NCBI RefSeq assembly: GCF_009696675.1
Contig: NZ_VULN01000005.1
Location: forward strand, 85,801-149,800
Direction: 5' to 3'
Length of the DNA stretch: 64,000 nucleotides
From: Acidaminococcus fermentans
GTDB taxonomy: Bacteria > Bacillota > Negativicutes > Acidaminococcales > Acidaminococcaceae
Each line of letters begins with the position of its first letter. Within the stretch, counting starts at the first letter, position 1. Under the pieces are notes generated by a model, which made no database searches, was not told where the DNA came from, and saw only the letters and a program-made list of their open reading frames with translations. Of this stretch, positions 49,644-59,281 are shown piece by piece. The position numbers were made by a program, and so were the translations under genes.

Positions 49644-50750
49644 TTATTTATTTTTATGCAACAAGAAATTCGCATCCGCCAGAATTTCCCACACTTCCGG
49701 CTCTTCCAGACCTTTCCTCCAGTAGGCGCTGCCGGCCAGGTTGTACCGGCTGATCAGGGCGTTCTTCAGGGCCAGGCTCCGGGCATCTTCCTGCCATACC
49801 CGATGGAGCACCCCCTGTTCCCGGTATTCAAAATAATACTGGGCTTCCTCGCTGCGCCAGGCAGGCACCAGGCCCTTTTCAGCGATCAGCTTCCGGGCTC
49901 CGGGCATAGAAAGGGTTTTGGCGCTGACCATTCCGTTTTCTTCTTTCCAGTCCCGCATGTAGAGAGGCATCCCCAGCACCAGTTTTTCCGCCGGCACTTC
50001 TTCCAGGGTCTTCCGGATTCCCCGTTCCACCCAGGGCAGGCTGGCTACAGAGCCGGCTACTTTGGACAGCCGGTGGTGTTCATCGTAGGCCATGAGCATT
50101 ACATAGTCCACCTGTTCGCTGAGGGCCTTCCGGTCATAGCACCGGGACCAGTTCCCGTTGTCAGAAGGCACGGTCACGTCTATGGATACCGTGTACCCTT
50201 CCTGGCGGAGGGGCCCTGCGATTTCTCCCACAAAGGCGGTGAGCCGGTCGCTGTCTTCTGCCCGGATGTTCTCGAAATCCAGGTTGATGCCGTCCAGCTG
50301 GTACTTTCGGGCCAGGGCCAGGAGCCCTTCTGCTGCATTTTTCCGGCCGGCCGGATTGTCCAAAAGCCCGTGGGTCAGGTCCGGGTCGAACCCGTTGGTA
50401 ATAAGGGCCCACACCCGGTATCCCTTGGCATGGGCCTGGGGCGCATAGTCCAGGGAGGCGTTCTTTTCTTCCATATTCCCATCCGTATCCCGGATCACGA
50501 ACCAGCTGGGAGAAAGGACGGTGATCCCGGGAAGCTTCTTCTCCCTGGCCAGGGTGGAAGGCTTTTCTCCCGGAGCCTGCCAGTCCCACACCAGCCCCAC
50601 TGGCCCTTCCACCTTCCGGGGACGGTAAGGTTCCTGGACCGGGGGATTTTTCCCCTTCTCCGGTCCCGCCGGTTCTGGAGTCCGGGCACAGGCGGTGCCC
50701 GTAAGGGTCATCAGGCAAAGGCAGAAAATACAGATCCATCGTTTGTCCAC
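49644..50750 (-). CDS. Glycoside hydrolase family 18 lipoprotein (spore-cortex/peptidoglycan-type)
   Basis: This 368-aa protein has a signal peptide and a Cys (LTGTACAR), then the GH18 barrel. The catalytic signature is DGINLDFENI (DxxDxDxE) near residue 155, followed by LMAYDEHH and LGMPLYMRDW. It resembles YdhD/SleL-like N-acetylglucosaminidases that act on peptidoglycan. Outside a sporulating background it is likely a cell-wall enzyme. It starts with GTG behind AGGAGGAG. The next gene upstream is an unrelated HD hydrolase. Confidence 0.88.
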   Translation of the reverse strand: MDKRWICIFCLCLMTLTGTACARTPEPAGPEKGKNPPVQEPYRPRKVEGPVGLVWDWQAPGEKPSTLAREKKLPGITVLSPSWFVIRDTDGNMEEKNASLDYAPQAHAKGYRVWALITNGFDPDLTHGLLDNPAGRKNAAEGLLALARKYQLDGINLDFENIRAEDSDRLTAFVGEIAGPLRQEGYTVSIDVTVPSDNGNWSRCYDRKALSEQVDYVMLMAYDEHHRLSKVAGSVASLPWVERGIRKTLEEVPAEKLVLGMPLYMRDWKEENGMVSAKTLSMPGARKLIAEKGLVPAWRSEEAQYYFEYREQGVLHRVWQEDARSLALKNALISRYNLAGSAYWRKGLEEPEVWEILADANFLLHKNK

Positions 50751-50853
50751 ACGATCTCCTCCTCACTGTTTTGTGGGGCATCGGATCAGCGTCCCCACGG
50801 TACCCAAGGTACCGTTTGATTGCCGCCAGCCCCCTCTTCACTCTTCCCTGCTG

Positions 50854-51447
50854 TTACGGCTTCAGGTTCCCCTTCTCCACATTCCTGTCAATGATGGCCT
50901 GGACGGCCTGGGCGATTTTTTCGCTGCCTTCGTGGGTCCGGGCATTCCGTTTTTCCACCTGCTGCCGGCCCACCTGGTGGAGCCGCCAGTCTTTTCCGTT
51001 GTTGGCGTCATTGAGAAGGATGGGCTGGAAATTGTCCAGGGCATGGGCATACCGGGCTTCCGGGGTGTCTCCCCGGTCGAATTCCTCAAACAGGTCCCGG
51101 AATTCCCGGGCCTGGTCTTCCGGCAGCAGTCCGAAAATCCGGTCCGCCGCCTTTTCCTCCCGTTCCCGCTGGGTCTTCACCGCATCCGGGTCGTAGGCAT
51201 AGGTGTCCCCGGCATCGATTTCCACCACATCGTGGAGAAGGATCATCAAAAGGGTCCGGGCCAGGTCAAAAGGTTCGTTGGCGTATTCCTTCAATAAACA
51301 GGCCATCACCCCCATATGCCAAGCATGTTCCGCATCGTTTTCCTGCCGCCGGTATCCGGTCAGATGGGTCTGCCGGAGAATGATCTTTTCCTTGTCCAGC
51401 TCCAGGATGAACCGGAGCTGTTTGGCAAAACGTGAATCGTCATTCAT
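50854..51447 (-). CDS. HD-domain hydrolase, YfbR-like 5'-nucleotidase family
   Basis: This 197-aa protein has the HD metal motif spread as ENDAEHAWHMGVMA and LLMILLHDVVEIDAGDTYAYD. Proteins of this group (YfbR, HDDC2) dephosphorylate deoxynucleoside monophosphates. The start MNDDSRFAKQ was preferred over a slightly longer frame. It has no obvious functional neighbour. Confidence 0.86.
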   Translation of the reverse strand: MNDDSRFAKQLRFILELDKEKIILRQTHLTGYRRQENDAEHAWHMGVMACLLKEYANEPFDLARTLLMILLHDVVEIDAGDTYAYDPDAVKTQREREEKAADRIFGLLPEDQAREFRDLFEEFDRGDTPEARYAHALDNFQPILLNDANNGKDWRLHQVGRQQVEKRNARTHEGSEKIAQAVQAIIDRNVEKGNLKP

Positions 51448-51496
51448 ACTGTTTCCATTCCTCCCTTGCAAATGGTGCTTTAAAATTTATTATATC

Positions 51497-51661
51497 ATGG
51501 AAAAGAAGACAGGCACCCGAATTATGGTAACCCTGCCCACTCACGCCGCTCAGGCGGATTCCATCGGCTATTCCTTTGTAAAAACCGCCGAAGACATGGA
51601 ACGACTCCAGCAGGAACTGCACCAGCGAGTTCAAGGGGTTGAAAAGAGCAAAAAAGTATAG
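51497..51661 (+). CDS. Small unrecognised plus-strand open frame
   Basis: A 54-codon frame begins MEKKTGTRIMVTLPTHAAQ and ends VQGVEKSKKV. It lies in the gap between the HD hydrolase and yeiH, lacks a ribosome-binding site, and is followed by a hairpin (GGAGGCCA / TGGCCTC, 51664-51698) that could also end yeiH on the other strand. It may be a gene remnant or chance. Confidence 0.25.
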   Translation: MEKKTGTRIMVTLPTHAAQADSIGYSFVKTAEDMERLQQELHQRVQGVEKSKKV

Positions 51662-51721
51662 AAATGGAGGCCAGACGCGGCAGCGTTTGGCCTCTGACAA
51701 TACGGGATTCCCTGCGTCCTC

Positions 51722-52741
51722 TCACCACAATCCCAGCACTTGTTGCAGAGCCAGGCTCACCACAGTGATGCCAATCCAGCAGCATCCTCCCAGAAGAATG
51801 GGTTTGCCGCCAGTGCGGATCAGTTTCACAAGGTTACTGTTCAGCCCTATGGCAGCCATGGCCATAACGATGAGAAACTTGCTCAGGGTCTTCATGGGGG
51901 CAAACAGGGTGGCTGAAATGCCCATTTGGAGGGCCAGGGTGGTGACCAGGGACGCCAGGATAAAATACAGCACAAACACGGGAACAGCCTGGGCCAAACG
52001 GAACTTTTTCCCGGCCGCCGCTTCTTTCTTCCCGTAATACAGGGACAGGCCCAGAGTAATGGGGATAATGGCCAGGGTCCGGGTAAGCTTCACCGTCACA
52101 GCCTTGTCCAGGGTAGCGGTCCCCAGGTTCCACATGCTGTCCCAGGTGGCTGCGGCCGCAGTTACAGAGGAAGTGTCATTCACCGCCGTGCCTGCAAAGA
52201 TCCCGAACCCTTCCCCGCTGGTGGTGCTGAATCCCAGTGCCGACCCCAGGAGGGGGAACAGGATGGCCGCCAGTACGTTGAAGAAGAAGATGACGGAAAT
52301 GGCCTGGGCCACTTCTTCATCATCCGCATGGATGGCCGGAGCCGCGGCGGCAATGGCGGATCCCCCGCAGATGGAAGACCCCACCCCCACCAGAGTGGAG
52401 ATTTTCGTGGGGATGTCCATAAGCCGGTGGAGTCCATAGGCCAGCACCAGGGAGGTGGTAATGGTAGCCAGGATAATGGGCAGGGACTGTTTCCCCGTAG
52501 CCGCCACCACATGGAGATCCAGCCCGAATCCCAGGAACACCACTGCCGACTGGAGGATGATTTTGCTGGTCCACTGGATACCCGGAGCCGCCGCCCCTTT
52601 CTCCTTCCAGAACAGGGTAATGACCATCCCCAGGAGAATGGCAATCACCGGTCCTCCCACCACCGGGAAATGCTGCCCCAGCAGCCAGGACGGCAGGGCA
52701 ATGGCCAGACAGGCCAGGATTCCTTTTCCTCTTTTTTCCAT
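51722..52741 (-). CDS. yeiH: YeiH-family putative sulfate exporter
   Basis: This 339-aa inner-membrane protein of the UPF0324/PSE family has about ten helices: [39 protein letters not shown], the conserved [16 protein letters not shown] and [19 protein letters not shown]. Its relatives have been linked to sulfonate or sulfite-derived anion export. GGAGG precedes the ATG, and the gene is divergent from a LysR regulator, the usual YeiH-YeiE layout. Confidence 0.93.
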   Translation of the reverse strand: MEKRGKGILACLAIALPSWLLGQHFPVVGGPVIAILLGMVITLFWKEKGAAAPGIQWTSKIILQSAVVFLGFGLDLHVVAATGKQSLPIILATITTSLVLAYGLHRLMDIPTKISTLVGVGSSICGGSAIAAAAPAIHADDEEVAQAISVIFFFNVLAAILFPLLGSALGFSTTSGEGFGIFAGTAVNDTSSVTAAAATWDSMWNLGTATLDKAVTVKLTRTLAIIPITLGLSLYYGKKEAAAGKKFRLAQAVPVFVLYFILASLVTTLALQMGISATLFAPMKTLSKFLIVMAMAAIGLNSNLVKLIRTGGKPILLGGCCWIGITVVSLALQQVLGLW

Positions 52742-52778
52742 CAGTAACTTCCTCCTTCACTTCAAAGCATCTTGTTGT

Positions 52779-52822
52779 ATTATAGATGCTCTATTTAAAA
52801 AGCGGAAATTATGGTTTATAAT
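52779..52822. promoter_or_regulatory. Divergent promoters between yeiH and the LysR gene
   Basis: TATAAT lies on the minus strand (52779-52784) for yeiH and on the plus strand (52817-52822) for the regulator, both with weak -35 boxes. Weak boxes fit activation by the regulator binding between them. Confidence 0.6.
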
Positions 52823-52853
52823 GAACCCATAAAATACCCTTATGGAGGAACTG

Positions 52854-53771
52854 ATGGATACCCAGCTGCGCACTTTTTTGACGGTCTGTGAAACCATGAA
52901 CTTCACCCAGGCGGCCCGGAAACTGTTCCTGACCCAGCCGGCGGTTTCCCAGCACATCCACACCCTGGAAAAGAAATACGGGCTGCCTCTTTTTGCCCAC
53001 CGGGGCCGGAACCTGGAACTGACCCCTGCCGGAAAGACCCTGGCCGCCTACGCCCGACTGCTCCAGACCGATGAGGCCCTGCTGGTCCGGAAGATGGAAG
53101 CCTGTCAGCAGGGTGTCCGCCGTCTCACCTTCGGGGTGACCCTTACCATCGGGGAATACGGCATTGCCCGGCCGGCAGCCCAGTATCTGAAGGCCCATCC
53201 GGAGGTGGAACTGACCCTGATTTTCGGGAATACCCGGGAACTGCTCCAGCAGCTGGACCGGGGGACGTTGGATTTTGCCCTGGTGGAAGGGTACTATCCT
53301 CCGGAATCCTATGACCACCTGCTGTTCCGGCTGGAACCGTTCGTCCCGGTATGCGCCGCCCGGCACCAGTTTGCCCGGGAGCCCCAGCTGTGCCGGGATC
53401 TTCTGCCGGAACGGCTGCTGGTCCGGGAACCTGGTTCCGGGACCCGGAACATCCTGGAACGGAACCTGGCCCTCCAGGGCATTACCCTGGACCAGTTCGC
53501 CCACCGGGCCCAGGTGGGAAACATGCACGCCCTGATCCAGCTGCTGGAAGAGGACTGCGGCATCACTTTCCTGTACCGGATTGCCGTAGAAAAAGAGGCA
53601 GCCGCCGGTCGGGTCCGGCTGCTGCCTCTGAAAGATTTTTCCATGGTCCACCCTTTTGATTTCATCTGGCCCAAAGACAGCCTCTTCGCTCCGGAAATCC
53701 GGGTCATCTGTCAGGAACTGATGGAATCCAAAGGGAATTCTCCCTATTCTTCTTTGACCAGACGGTTGTAA
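52854..53771 (+). CDS. LysR-family regulator divergent from yeiH (YeiE-like)
   Basis: This 305-aa regulator has an N-terminal winged HTH (MDTQLRTFLTVCETMNFTQA, LFLTQPAVSQHIHTLEKKYG) and a LysR effector domain with LEPFVPVCAARHQFA and GSGTRNILERNL. The last motif is like CysB/YeiE-type regulators of sulfur genes. The ATG at 52854 has GGAGG 5 nt upstream. Its 3' end overlaps the rsmI 3' end by 28 nt on the opposite strand, so the two transcripts collide. It probably controls yeiH. Confidence 0.92.
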   Translation: MDTQLRTFLTVCETMNFTQAARKLFLTQPAVSQHIHTLEKKYGLPLFAHRGRNLELTPAGKTLAAYARLLQTDEALLVRKMEACQQGVRRLTFGVTLTIGEYGIARPAAQYLKAHPEVELTLIFGNTRELLQQLDRGTLDFALVEGYYPPESYDHLLFRLEPFVPVCAARHQFAREPQLCRDLLPERLLVREPGSGTRNILERNLALQGITLDQFAHRAQVGNMHALIQLLEEDCGITFLYRIAVEKEAAAGRVRLLPLKDFSMVHPFDFIWPKDSLFAPEIRVICQELMESKGNSPYSSLTRRL

Positions 53772-54577
53772 AGCTCCCGTTTGGGCACTTTGTAAGCCTT
53801 GGCCACCTGGGCCAGGGCTTCTTTTTTGTCCGTACCCCGGGCCATCAGGTCTTTCACTGCCTCCAGCGGGTCCCCCTGGGGCTCCTGTTTTTCCATTTTT
53901 CCCTGTTCCACCACCAGGACGAATTCTCCCCGGGGAGGATTTTCCAGCAGATGCTGGCGGCAGGTGGAAATGGTCCCCCGGAAGAACTCTTCGTGGAGCT
54001 TGGTAAGTTCCCGTCCCAGGGTCATTTTCCGGTCTCCCCACACTTCCTCCATATCCTGGAGCACGTCCAGGATCCGGTGAGGGGCTTCATACAGTACCAG
54101 GGTAGCCGGGATATGCTTCCATTCCTCCAGCTTTTCCTTCCGGTTTTTCCGGCTTTTGGGCAGGAAGGCCCCAAAAAAGAAGGGAGTGCTGGGGAGACCG
54201 GAAGCCACCAGGGCCGTGAGACAGGCATTGGCTCCCGGCACCGGAACCACCGGGATCCCGGCAGCAATGGCCTGCTGGGCAATCATCTCTCCCGGGTCCG
54301 ATATCCCCGGAAATCCGGCGTCAGTGACCAGGGCGATGTTTTTCCCTGCCTCCAGGGCTTCCAGCAGCACCGGCCCCTGTTTTTCCTTGTTGTGTTCATG
54401 GTAGCTGATCAGCTGGCCGTGGATTCCGAAATGGGTCAGCAGCTGCCGGGTATGCCGGGTATCTTCCGCGGCGATCAGATCCGCCTCCTGGAGCACCCGC
54501 ACCGCCCGGGGAGTCATGTCTTCCAGGTTCCCGATGGGAGTGGCGCATAGGTACAGGTTCCCTTTATTATTTTCCAT
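53744..54577 (-). CDS. rsmI: 16S rRNA (cytidine1402-2'-O)-methyltransferase RsmI
   Basis: This 277-aa SAM-dependent methyltransferase of the tetrapyrrole-methylase fold has LYLCATPIGNLEDMTPRAVR, AAEDTRHTRQLLTHFGI, LVTDAGFPGISDPG, PVPGANACLTALVASGLP and LYEAPHRIL. It modifies C1402 in the decoding centre. It is last in the operon beginning with the decarboxylase. Its gene overlaps the trmN6 stop by 11 nt. Confidence 0.97.
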   Translation of the reverse strand: MENNKGNLYLCATPIGNLEDMTPRAVRVLQEADLIAAEDTRHTRQLLTHFGIHGQLISYHEHNKEKQGPVLLEALEAGKNIALVTDAGFPGISDPGEMIAQQAIAAGIPVVPVPGANACLTALVASGLPSTPFFFGAFLPKSRKNRKEKLEEWKHIPATLVLYEAPHRILDVLQDMEEVWGDRKMTLGRELTKLHEEFFRGTISTCRQHLLENPPRGEFVLVVEQGKMEKQEPQGDPLEAVKDLMARGTDKKEALAQVAKAYKVPKRELYNRLVKEE

Positions 54578-55301
54578 GGGTTTCGTCCCCTTTCAATGCA
54601 TAATAGGCCAGTGTTTCCCGGCTGTAGGAGCCGTCCGGATCGTACATGCACAACGGGGGCAGCACTTCCAGTCCGGGCTTTCCCCCTTTGACGAATTCCG
54701 CCAGGAAGATCCAGGCCGGCCGGTCCACATAGGCATGGACCCACTGGAGCCGTTTCAGTTCCAGCTGGTACCGGATCCCCAGCTTCACCGCATCGGTGAA
54801 CCGTTCCGGCAGCTGGACCAGAGCGAACCGGCCCCGGGTCTTCAGAGACCAGGCGGCGGCCGCAAAAAAATCCTCCAGGGTGGTGCCTGTTTCATGACAG
54901 GCGGCCTGACCCACCTGACGCCGCCGTCCCCCGATCCGGTAGGGCGGATTGGCCGCCACCAGGTCCAGGGCATCGCAGGGCAGCTGGGTCCGGTATTCCC
55001 GCAAATCGCACACCCGGCCCTCCACCCGATGTTCCAGATGGTTTTCCCGGATGCTCCGCTGGAACAGATCCACCACATGGGGATTCACATCCACCCCCAG
55101 CACCTTTTCCGCTCCCCGGTTGGCCAGAAGCAGGCTCACCGCTCCGGTGCCGCAGCCCAGTTCCAGGGCCTTGGCCTTCCGGACCAAGTGGGGAAAAGCG
55201 GCCAGGAACACCGCATCCGTGGTAAAGCAGAATTCCCGGCTGTCCTGCCAGATCCGGGTGGTCCCGTCCGGCAGGCAGTCCAGCCGTTCCGTATTTTCCA
55301 T
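54567..55301 (-). CDS. trmN6: TrmN6/YabB-type tRNA N6-adenine methyltransferase family
   Basis: This 244-aa class I methyltransferase has the SAM motif ALELGCGTGAVSLLLA and catalytic NPPY in VAANPPYRIGG, the mark of N6-adenine methylases. In E. coli the relative (YfiC) modifies A37 of tRNA-Val; the Firmicutes form YabB is adjacent to yaaT and rsmI as here. It overlaps ricT as TAATG and rsmI by 11 nt. Confidence 0.9.
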   Translation of the reverse strand: MENTERLDCLPDGTTRIWQDSREFCFTTDAVFLAAFPHLVRKAKALELGCGTGAVSLLLANRGAEKVLGVDVNPHVVDLFQRSIRENHLEHRVEGRVCDLREYRTQLPCDALDLVAANPPYRIGGRRRQVGQAACHETGTTLEDFFAAAAWSLKTRGRFALVQLPERFTDAVKLGIRYQLELKRLQWVHAYVDRPAWIFLAEFVKGGKPGLEVLPPLCMYDPDGSYSRETLAYYALKGDETHGK

Positions 55302-56146
55302 TACTTCTCCGCCCGGGAGGATTCCACGATCTCATCCCAGGAGACCACCACCCGGTTCCCCGGGGACAGTTCCACCGTCACGGTCTGTTCCCGGCGGCTG
55401 ATGGTCATGACCATCCCTTCCCCGCTGGGGGTCACCACTTTCATCCCGGGACGGGGCACCATGGGCCGGGGTTCCTTTTTCTTTTCCCGTTTCTTGCAGC
55501 AGTTGCCGCAGTACATGTCGCTTTCATATTTCAGGCAGCACAGGAGCCGGCCGCAGATCCCGGAGATCTTGGTGGGATTCAGGGACAGGTTCTGTTCTTT
55601 GGCCATTTTGATGGACACCGGCTCAAAATCCCCCAGGAAGGTGGAGCAGCACAAAGGACGGCCGCAGCAGCCGATGCCTCCCAGCATCTTGGCTTCGTCC
55701 CGGACCCCGATCTGCCGCAGCTCAATCCGGGTGCGGAACACTGCCGCCAGATCCTTCACCAGTTCCCGGAAATCGATCCGGCCGTCGGCGGTGAAATAGA
55801 AGATGATCTTGCCCACATCAAAAGTGTATTCCACGTTGACCAGACGCATTTCCAGCTTCCGGGCAGCGATTTTTTTCTCACAGATCACAAAGGCTTCTTT
55901 TTCTTTCCGGTGGTTTTCCGCCACTTTCCGGGCGTCGGCTTCCGTAGCCTTCCGAATCACCGTTTTCAGAGGAGAGACGATCTTGCTGTCCTCCACTTCC
56001 TGCCGGGGAATCACCACTTCCCCGTATTCAATGCCCCGGGAGGTTTCCACAATGGCATGGTCTCCCTTTGCCAGGTCGTAGTTCCCCGGGGAAAAATAAT
56101 AGATCTTCCCGGCCCGTTTGAACCGGATTCCAACGATGGTTACCAT
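55301..56146 (-). CDS. ricT: RicT/YaaT PSP1-domain protein
   Basis: This 281-aa protein has the PSP1 domain with VTIVGIRFKRAGKIYYFSPG and the cysteine-rich run GGIGCCGRPLCCSTFLGDFEP, SGICGRLLCCLKYE and MYCGNCCKK. In B. subtilis YaaT with YlbF and YmcA forms an Fe-S complex that stimulates RNase Y-dependent RNA processing and Spo0A phosphorelay. The partners are not in this window. The ATG at 56146 follows AAAGGAG; the gene overlaps holB by about 11 nt when longer starts are used. Confidence 0.94.
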   Translation of the reverse strand: MVTIVGIRFKRAGKIYYFSPGNYDLAKGDHAIVETSRGIEYGEVVIPRQEVEDSKIVSPLKTVIRKATEADARKVAENHRKEKEAFVICEKKIAARKLEMRLVNVEYTFDVGKIIFYFTADGRIDFRELVKDLAAVFRTRIELRQIGVRDEAKMLGGIGCCGRPLCCSTFLGDFEPVSIKMAKEQNLSLNPTKISGICGRLLCCLKYESDMYCGNCCKKREKKKEPRPMVPRPGMKVVTPSGEGMVMTISRREQTVTVELSPGNRVVVSWDEIVESSRAEK

Positions 56147-56156
56147 TTTTTCTCCT

Positions 56157-57197
56157 TTATTCCAGCATTCCATGGAGTTCCAGTGCCAGAGCCTCCACTG
56201 CCATCCGGCGGGTCACAAAGGACGCCAGGGCCCGGCGGCACTTTTCTTCCAGTTCCAGGGCCTGACGGAGCATCTTCTCCGACCAGCCTGCAAAACACAG
56301 GCCCAGCCTCTGGCGCAGATCTTCATTGTACAAAACCTGGGGCAGCCCGCTTTCCAGGATCAGACCGTCCCGTAACAGGAGGAGCAGCAGCTCCATGAGC
56401 ACCAGGCTCTCCTGCCGGTCGTTTTTCAGCATCCAAGGCAGGCTGTCCGCGTAGACCAGGATATCCTCCCGGCCCGCCTGTTCCAGCAGGTCCAGGATGT
56501 TTTCCCGCAGCTTCAAGGCATCCAGCCGGAACCAGGTCAGGGCCTTGCCGGCAGAACCTCCTGCCAGCCGGGCCAGCACCGGCAGTTCCCGGCGCCATTT
56601 GGCTTCCACCTGGGCCAGGTCCTCTTCAGCCATATCTTCCGGACGGTCCCCTTCTCCCAGATGGATGGACGCCAGCACCTGTTCCGTTTCCGCCATGGAA
56701 AGAGGATCGAACCGGAGCTCCATCACCCGGGACCGGATGGTGGGCAGCAGTTTTTCCCGGCCGTCTGCCACCAAAAGGAACAGCCAGTAGTCCGGGGGCT
56801 CCTCCAGCAGCTTCAGCAGGCTGTTCTGGGCCTCTTCCCGGAGGGTATGGGCCTCATCGATGAGACACACCTTGTACCGGGACAATACGGGCCCGAAGGC
56901 AGCACTGGCCGCCAGCTGATGGATGGCCTCCACCCCGATGGTCCGGCTTTTGCCCCCGGGCTCCACCTGGATGAAATCCGGATGGCTGTCACTGTCCATG
57001 GCCCGGCAGCTCCGGCAGGTACAGGGGACCAGGGGATCTTCCAGGCACAGGAAACTTTTGGCGAAGGCCCGGGCCATTTTTTTCTTCCCGATGCCTTCCG
57101 GCCCACAGAACAGCAGAGAAGGCGTCTTCCGGGTCCCTTTGAGCATATTCTCCAGGAAGGTTTTGTTGGTTTCATGTCCGATGATGGATTCCCACAT
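56157..57197 (-). CDS. holB: DNA polymerase III delta' subunit
   Basis: This 346-aa clamp-loader subunit has an AAA+ fold: LLFCGPEGIGKKKMARAFAK as Walker A, CTCRSCRAMDSDSHPD as the zinc module, KVCLIDEAHTLREEAQNSLL as Walker B and RSRVMELRF as the SRC-like sensor. It loads the beta clamp with tau and delta. It follows tmk directly and precedes ricT, matching the B. subtilis order without yaaQ and yaaR. Confidence 0.94.
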   Translation of the reverse strand: MWESIIGHETNKTFLENMLKGTRKTPSLLFCGPEGIGKKKMARAFAKSFLCLEDPLVPCTCRSCRAMDSDSHPDFIQVEPGGKSRTIGVEAIHQLAASAAFGPVLSRYKVCLIDEAHTLREEAQNSLLKLLEEPPDYWLFLLVADGREKLLPTIRSRVMELRFDPLSMAETEQVLASIHLGEGDRPEDMAEEDLAQVEAKWRRELPVLARLAGGSAGKALTWFRLDALKLRENILDLLEQAGREDILVYADSLPWMLKNDRQESLVLMELLLLLLRDGLILESGLPQVLYNEDLRQRLGLCFAGWSEKMLRQALELEEKCRRALASFVTRRMAVEALALELHGMLE

Positions 57198-57218
57198 GGC
57201 TTTCCCCTTCCTGCCCGG

Positions 57219-57839
57219 TTATACCCATTTTTCCAGTTTCCGGATGATTTCCTCCGTCACCACTTCCGGTTCCCGGAGAGCATCCACCACCAGGATCCGA
57301 TCCGGCTCCTCCTGGGCCAGTTGGAGATAGCCCGCCCGGATCCGGTCCTGGAATTCCAGTCCCTGGAGTTCGAATTTATCCACGGTGCCCCGGTCTTCCC
57401 GGCGTTTTACCAGTTCCCGGGGATCCCCGTCCAAAAGCAGGGTCACATCCGGCCGGAGGCCCCGGGTGGCAAAATCGTTCAGCTTCCGCAACTGAGCCAG
57501 ATCCATGTTCCGGAGGATACCCTGGTAGACCAGGGTGGAATCGCTGAACCGATCGCAGAGCACCACCTGCCCTGCCGCCAGAGCCGGCCGGATGGCCTGG
57601 GCCACATGGTCCGCCCGGGCGGCCAGCTGGAGCAGGGTTTCCGTTTCCGCGGAAAGGTCCAGAGCCGGATCCAGCACCAGTTCCCGGATATTTTCCGCCG
57701 TGGGGGTCCCTCCCGGTTCCCGGGTGATCAGCACCTCCCGTCCGTAAAGCCGGAACCAGCGGGCCAGCTGCTGGGCCTGGGTGGTCTTGCCGCCTCCGTC
57801 CGGCCCTTCCAGGGTAATGAACAATCCTTGTTTCTTCAT
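57219..57839 (-). CDS. tmk: Thymidylate kinase
   Basis: This 206-aa kinase converts dTMP to dTDP. Visible are the P-loop FITLEGPDGGGKTTQAQQLA, TREPGGTPTAENIRELVL, the LID region, and DRFSDSTLVYQGILR. It overlaps the decarboxylase stop by 4 nt, so it is coupled to it. Confidence 0.97.
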   Translation of the reverse strand: MKKQGLFITLEGPDGGGKTTQAQQLARWFRLYGREVLITREPGGTPTAENIRELVLDPALDLSAETETLLQLAARADHVAQAIRPALAAGQVVLCDRFSDSTLVYQGILRNMDLAQLRKLNDFATRGLRPDVTLLLDGDPRELVKRREDRGTVDKFELQGLEFQDRIRAGYLQLAQEEPDRILVVDALREPEVVTEEIIRKLEKWV

Positions 57840-59281
57840 ATCAGTACCTCGATCTGCTGGAGAGAGCTGTCCCGGGGACCGCTCACCAGCAGTTTTCTTT
57901 CCTGCATTTCCCGGCAGTACCGGATCAGTTCTCCGGTGATCCGCTCTCCGGGCATCACCAGAGGGATTCCCGGAGGATAGAAGCTGATGGTCTCTCCGGA
58001 GATCAGCCCTGCCGCCTTTTCAAACTCCACCGGTCTGTGGCCGGCAAAGAACGCCTCCCGGGGGAGCTTCACCATTTCCGGCAGCGCCGCCACCGGAGGC
58101 ACGGGCTTCAGGTCCCGTTCCGGCTTCCGGATGGCTTCCAGCACCTGACAGAGGGTCCGGCCCATTTTTTCCAGTTCCGGTCCCTCATCAGCGTAGGTCA
58201 CCAGCAGCAGTACATGCTCTTCGTCCACCAGTTCCACTGCGATGCCCGCCTGCCGGAGGGCATCCGCCGCTTCCGGACCGGTGACCCCCAAAGCGCTGAC
58301 CTGGAGAGTGATCTTCCCCGGATCCAAGGCGGCCACGCCTCCCTTGCCCACCAGTTCCTGTTCCAGGACAGGAAGGCCGGGCACCTGGTGGAGCATCTGG
58401 CGGAGTACACCGGCTGCCCGTACCGACGCTTCTCCCATGGCTTTCCCCTGCTCTGCCAGCTGGGCCTGGGCTGCATCCAGGGCTCCCATCAGAAGATAGT
58501 TGGGGCTGGTGGTGGTCACCAGGCTCATGGCTCCTTCCATGGCTTCCGGAGAGATCCGGTCATAACGCACCTGGAGCAGGCTGCACTGGGTCATGGCCCC
58601 CACGATTTTGTGAGTGCTCTGGGCTGCTGCATCGGCACCGGATTCCATGGCCCCGGGAGGCAGCTGATCCGTGAACCCCAGATGGGGTCCGTGGGCCTCG
58701 TCCACCAGCAGCAGGGCGCCGTGGGCGTGGGCAATGTCTGCGATTTTCCGGGTTTCCGCCGCCAGGCCGAAATAGTTGGGGGTGGTCAGGAACACCGACC
58801 GGATGGAGGGGTCCTTTTCCAGGGCCTCTGCCACCTGTTCCGGCGTCACCTGGAGAGTAAGCCGCCACTGGGGATCATAGGCCGGCTGTACATACACTGG
58901 ATGGAAACCTCCCAGCACCAGGGCTCCCAAAACGCTCCGGTGGCTGTTCCGGGGGATCAAAATCTTATCCCCCGGTTTCAGGGCTCCCAGCAGCATCCCG
59001 TGGATCACCCCAGTGGTGCCGTTTACGCCCAGAAAGCACCGGTCCGCCCCGTAAAGCCGGGCCGCCAGTTCTTCCGTTTCCCGGATGCACCCTTCCGGGT
59101 GATGGATGTCGTCCAGTTCCGCCATCAGGGACACGTCGCTGGCAAGAGCCACGTCCCCCACCAGATGGCGGAGTGCCGGATCCGCTCCCCGTCCCCCTTT
59201 GTGACCGGGGGTATGGAGAGGATATACATGTTGAAGACGGTAGTTTTCCACTGCCGTCAGTAAAGGTCTTTTTGCATTCAT
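57836..59281 (-). CDS. Orn/Lys/Arg decarboxylase family (YaaO/SpeA-type, fold type I)
   Basis: This 481-aa PLP decarboxylase starts MNAKRPLLTAVENYRLQHVY, followed by LHTPGHKGGRGADP, ADRCFLGVNGTTGVIHGML, LLVDEAHGPHLGF and the PLP-lysine motif AAQSTHKIVGAM. It forms a polyamine or diamine precursor (agmatine, cadaverine or putrescine). It is first in the operon with tmk and holB, as yaaO is in B. subtilis. In Negativicutes, diamines are also linked to peptidoglycan and aid outer-membrane attachment; a link here is speculation. GGAG precedes the ATG at 59281. Confidence 0.9.
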   Translation of the reverse strand: MNAKRPLLTAVENYRLQHVYPLHTPGHKGGRGADPALRHLVGDVALASDVSLMAELDDIHHPEGCIRETEELAARLYGADRCFLGVNGTTGVIHGMLLGALKPGDKILIPRNSHRSVLGALVLGGFHPVYVQPAYDPQWRLTLQVTPEQVAEALEKDPSIRSVFLTTPNYFGLAAETRKIADIAHAHGALLLVDEAHGPHLGFTDQLPPGAMESGADAAAQSTHKIVGAMTQCSLLQVRYDRISPEAMEGAMSLVTTTSPNYLLMGALDAAQAQLAEQGKAMGEASVRAAGVLRQMLHQVPGLPVLEQELVGKGGVAALDPGKITLQVSALGVTGPEAADALRQAGIAVELVDEEHVLLLVTYADEGPELEKMGRTLCQVLEAIRKPERDLKPVPPVAALPEMVKLPREAFFAGHRPVEFEKAAGLISGETISFYPPGIPLVMPGERITGELIRYCREMQERKLLVSGPRDSSLQQIEVLI

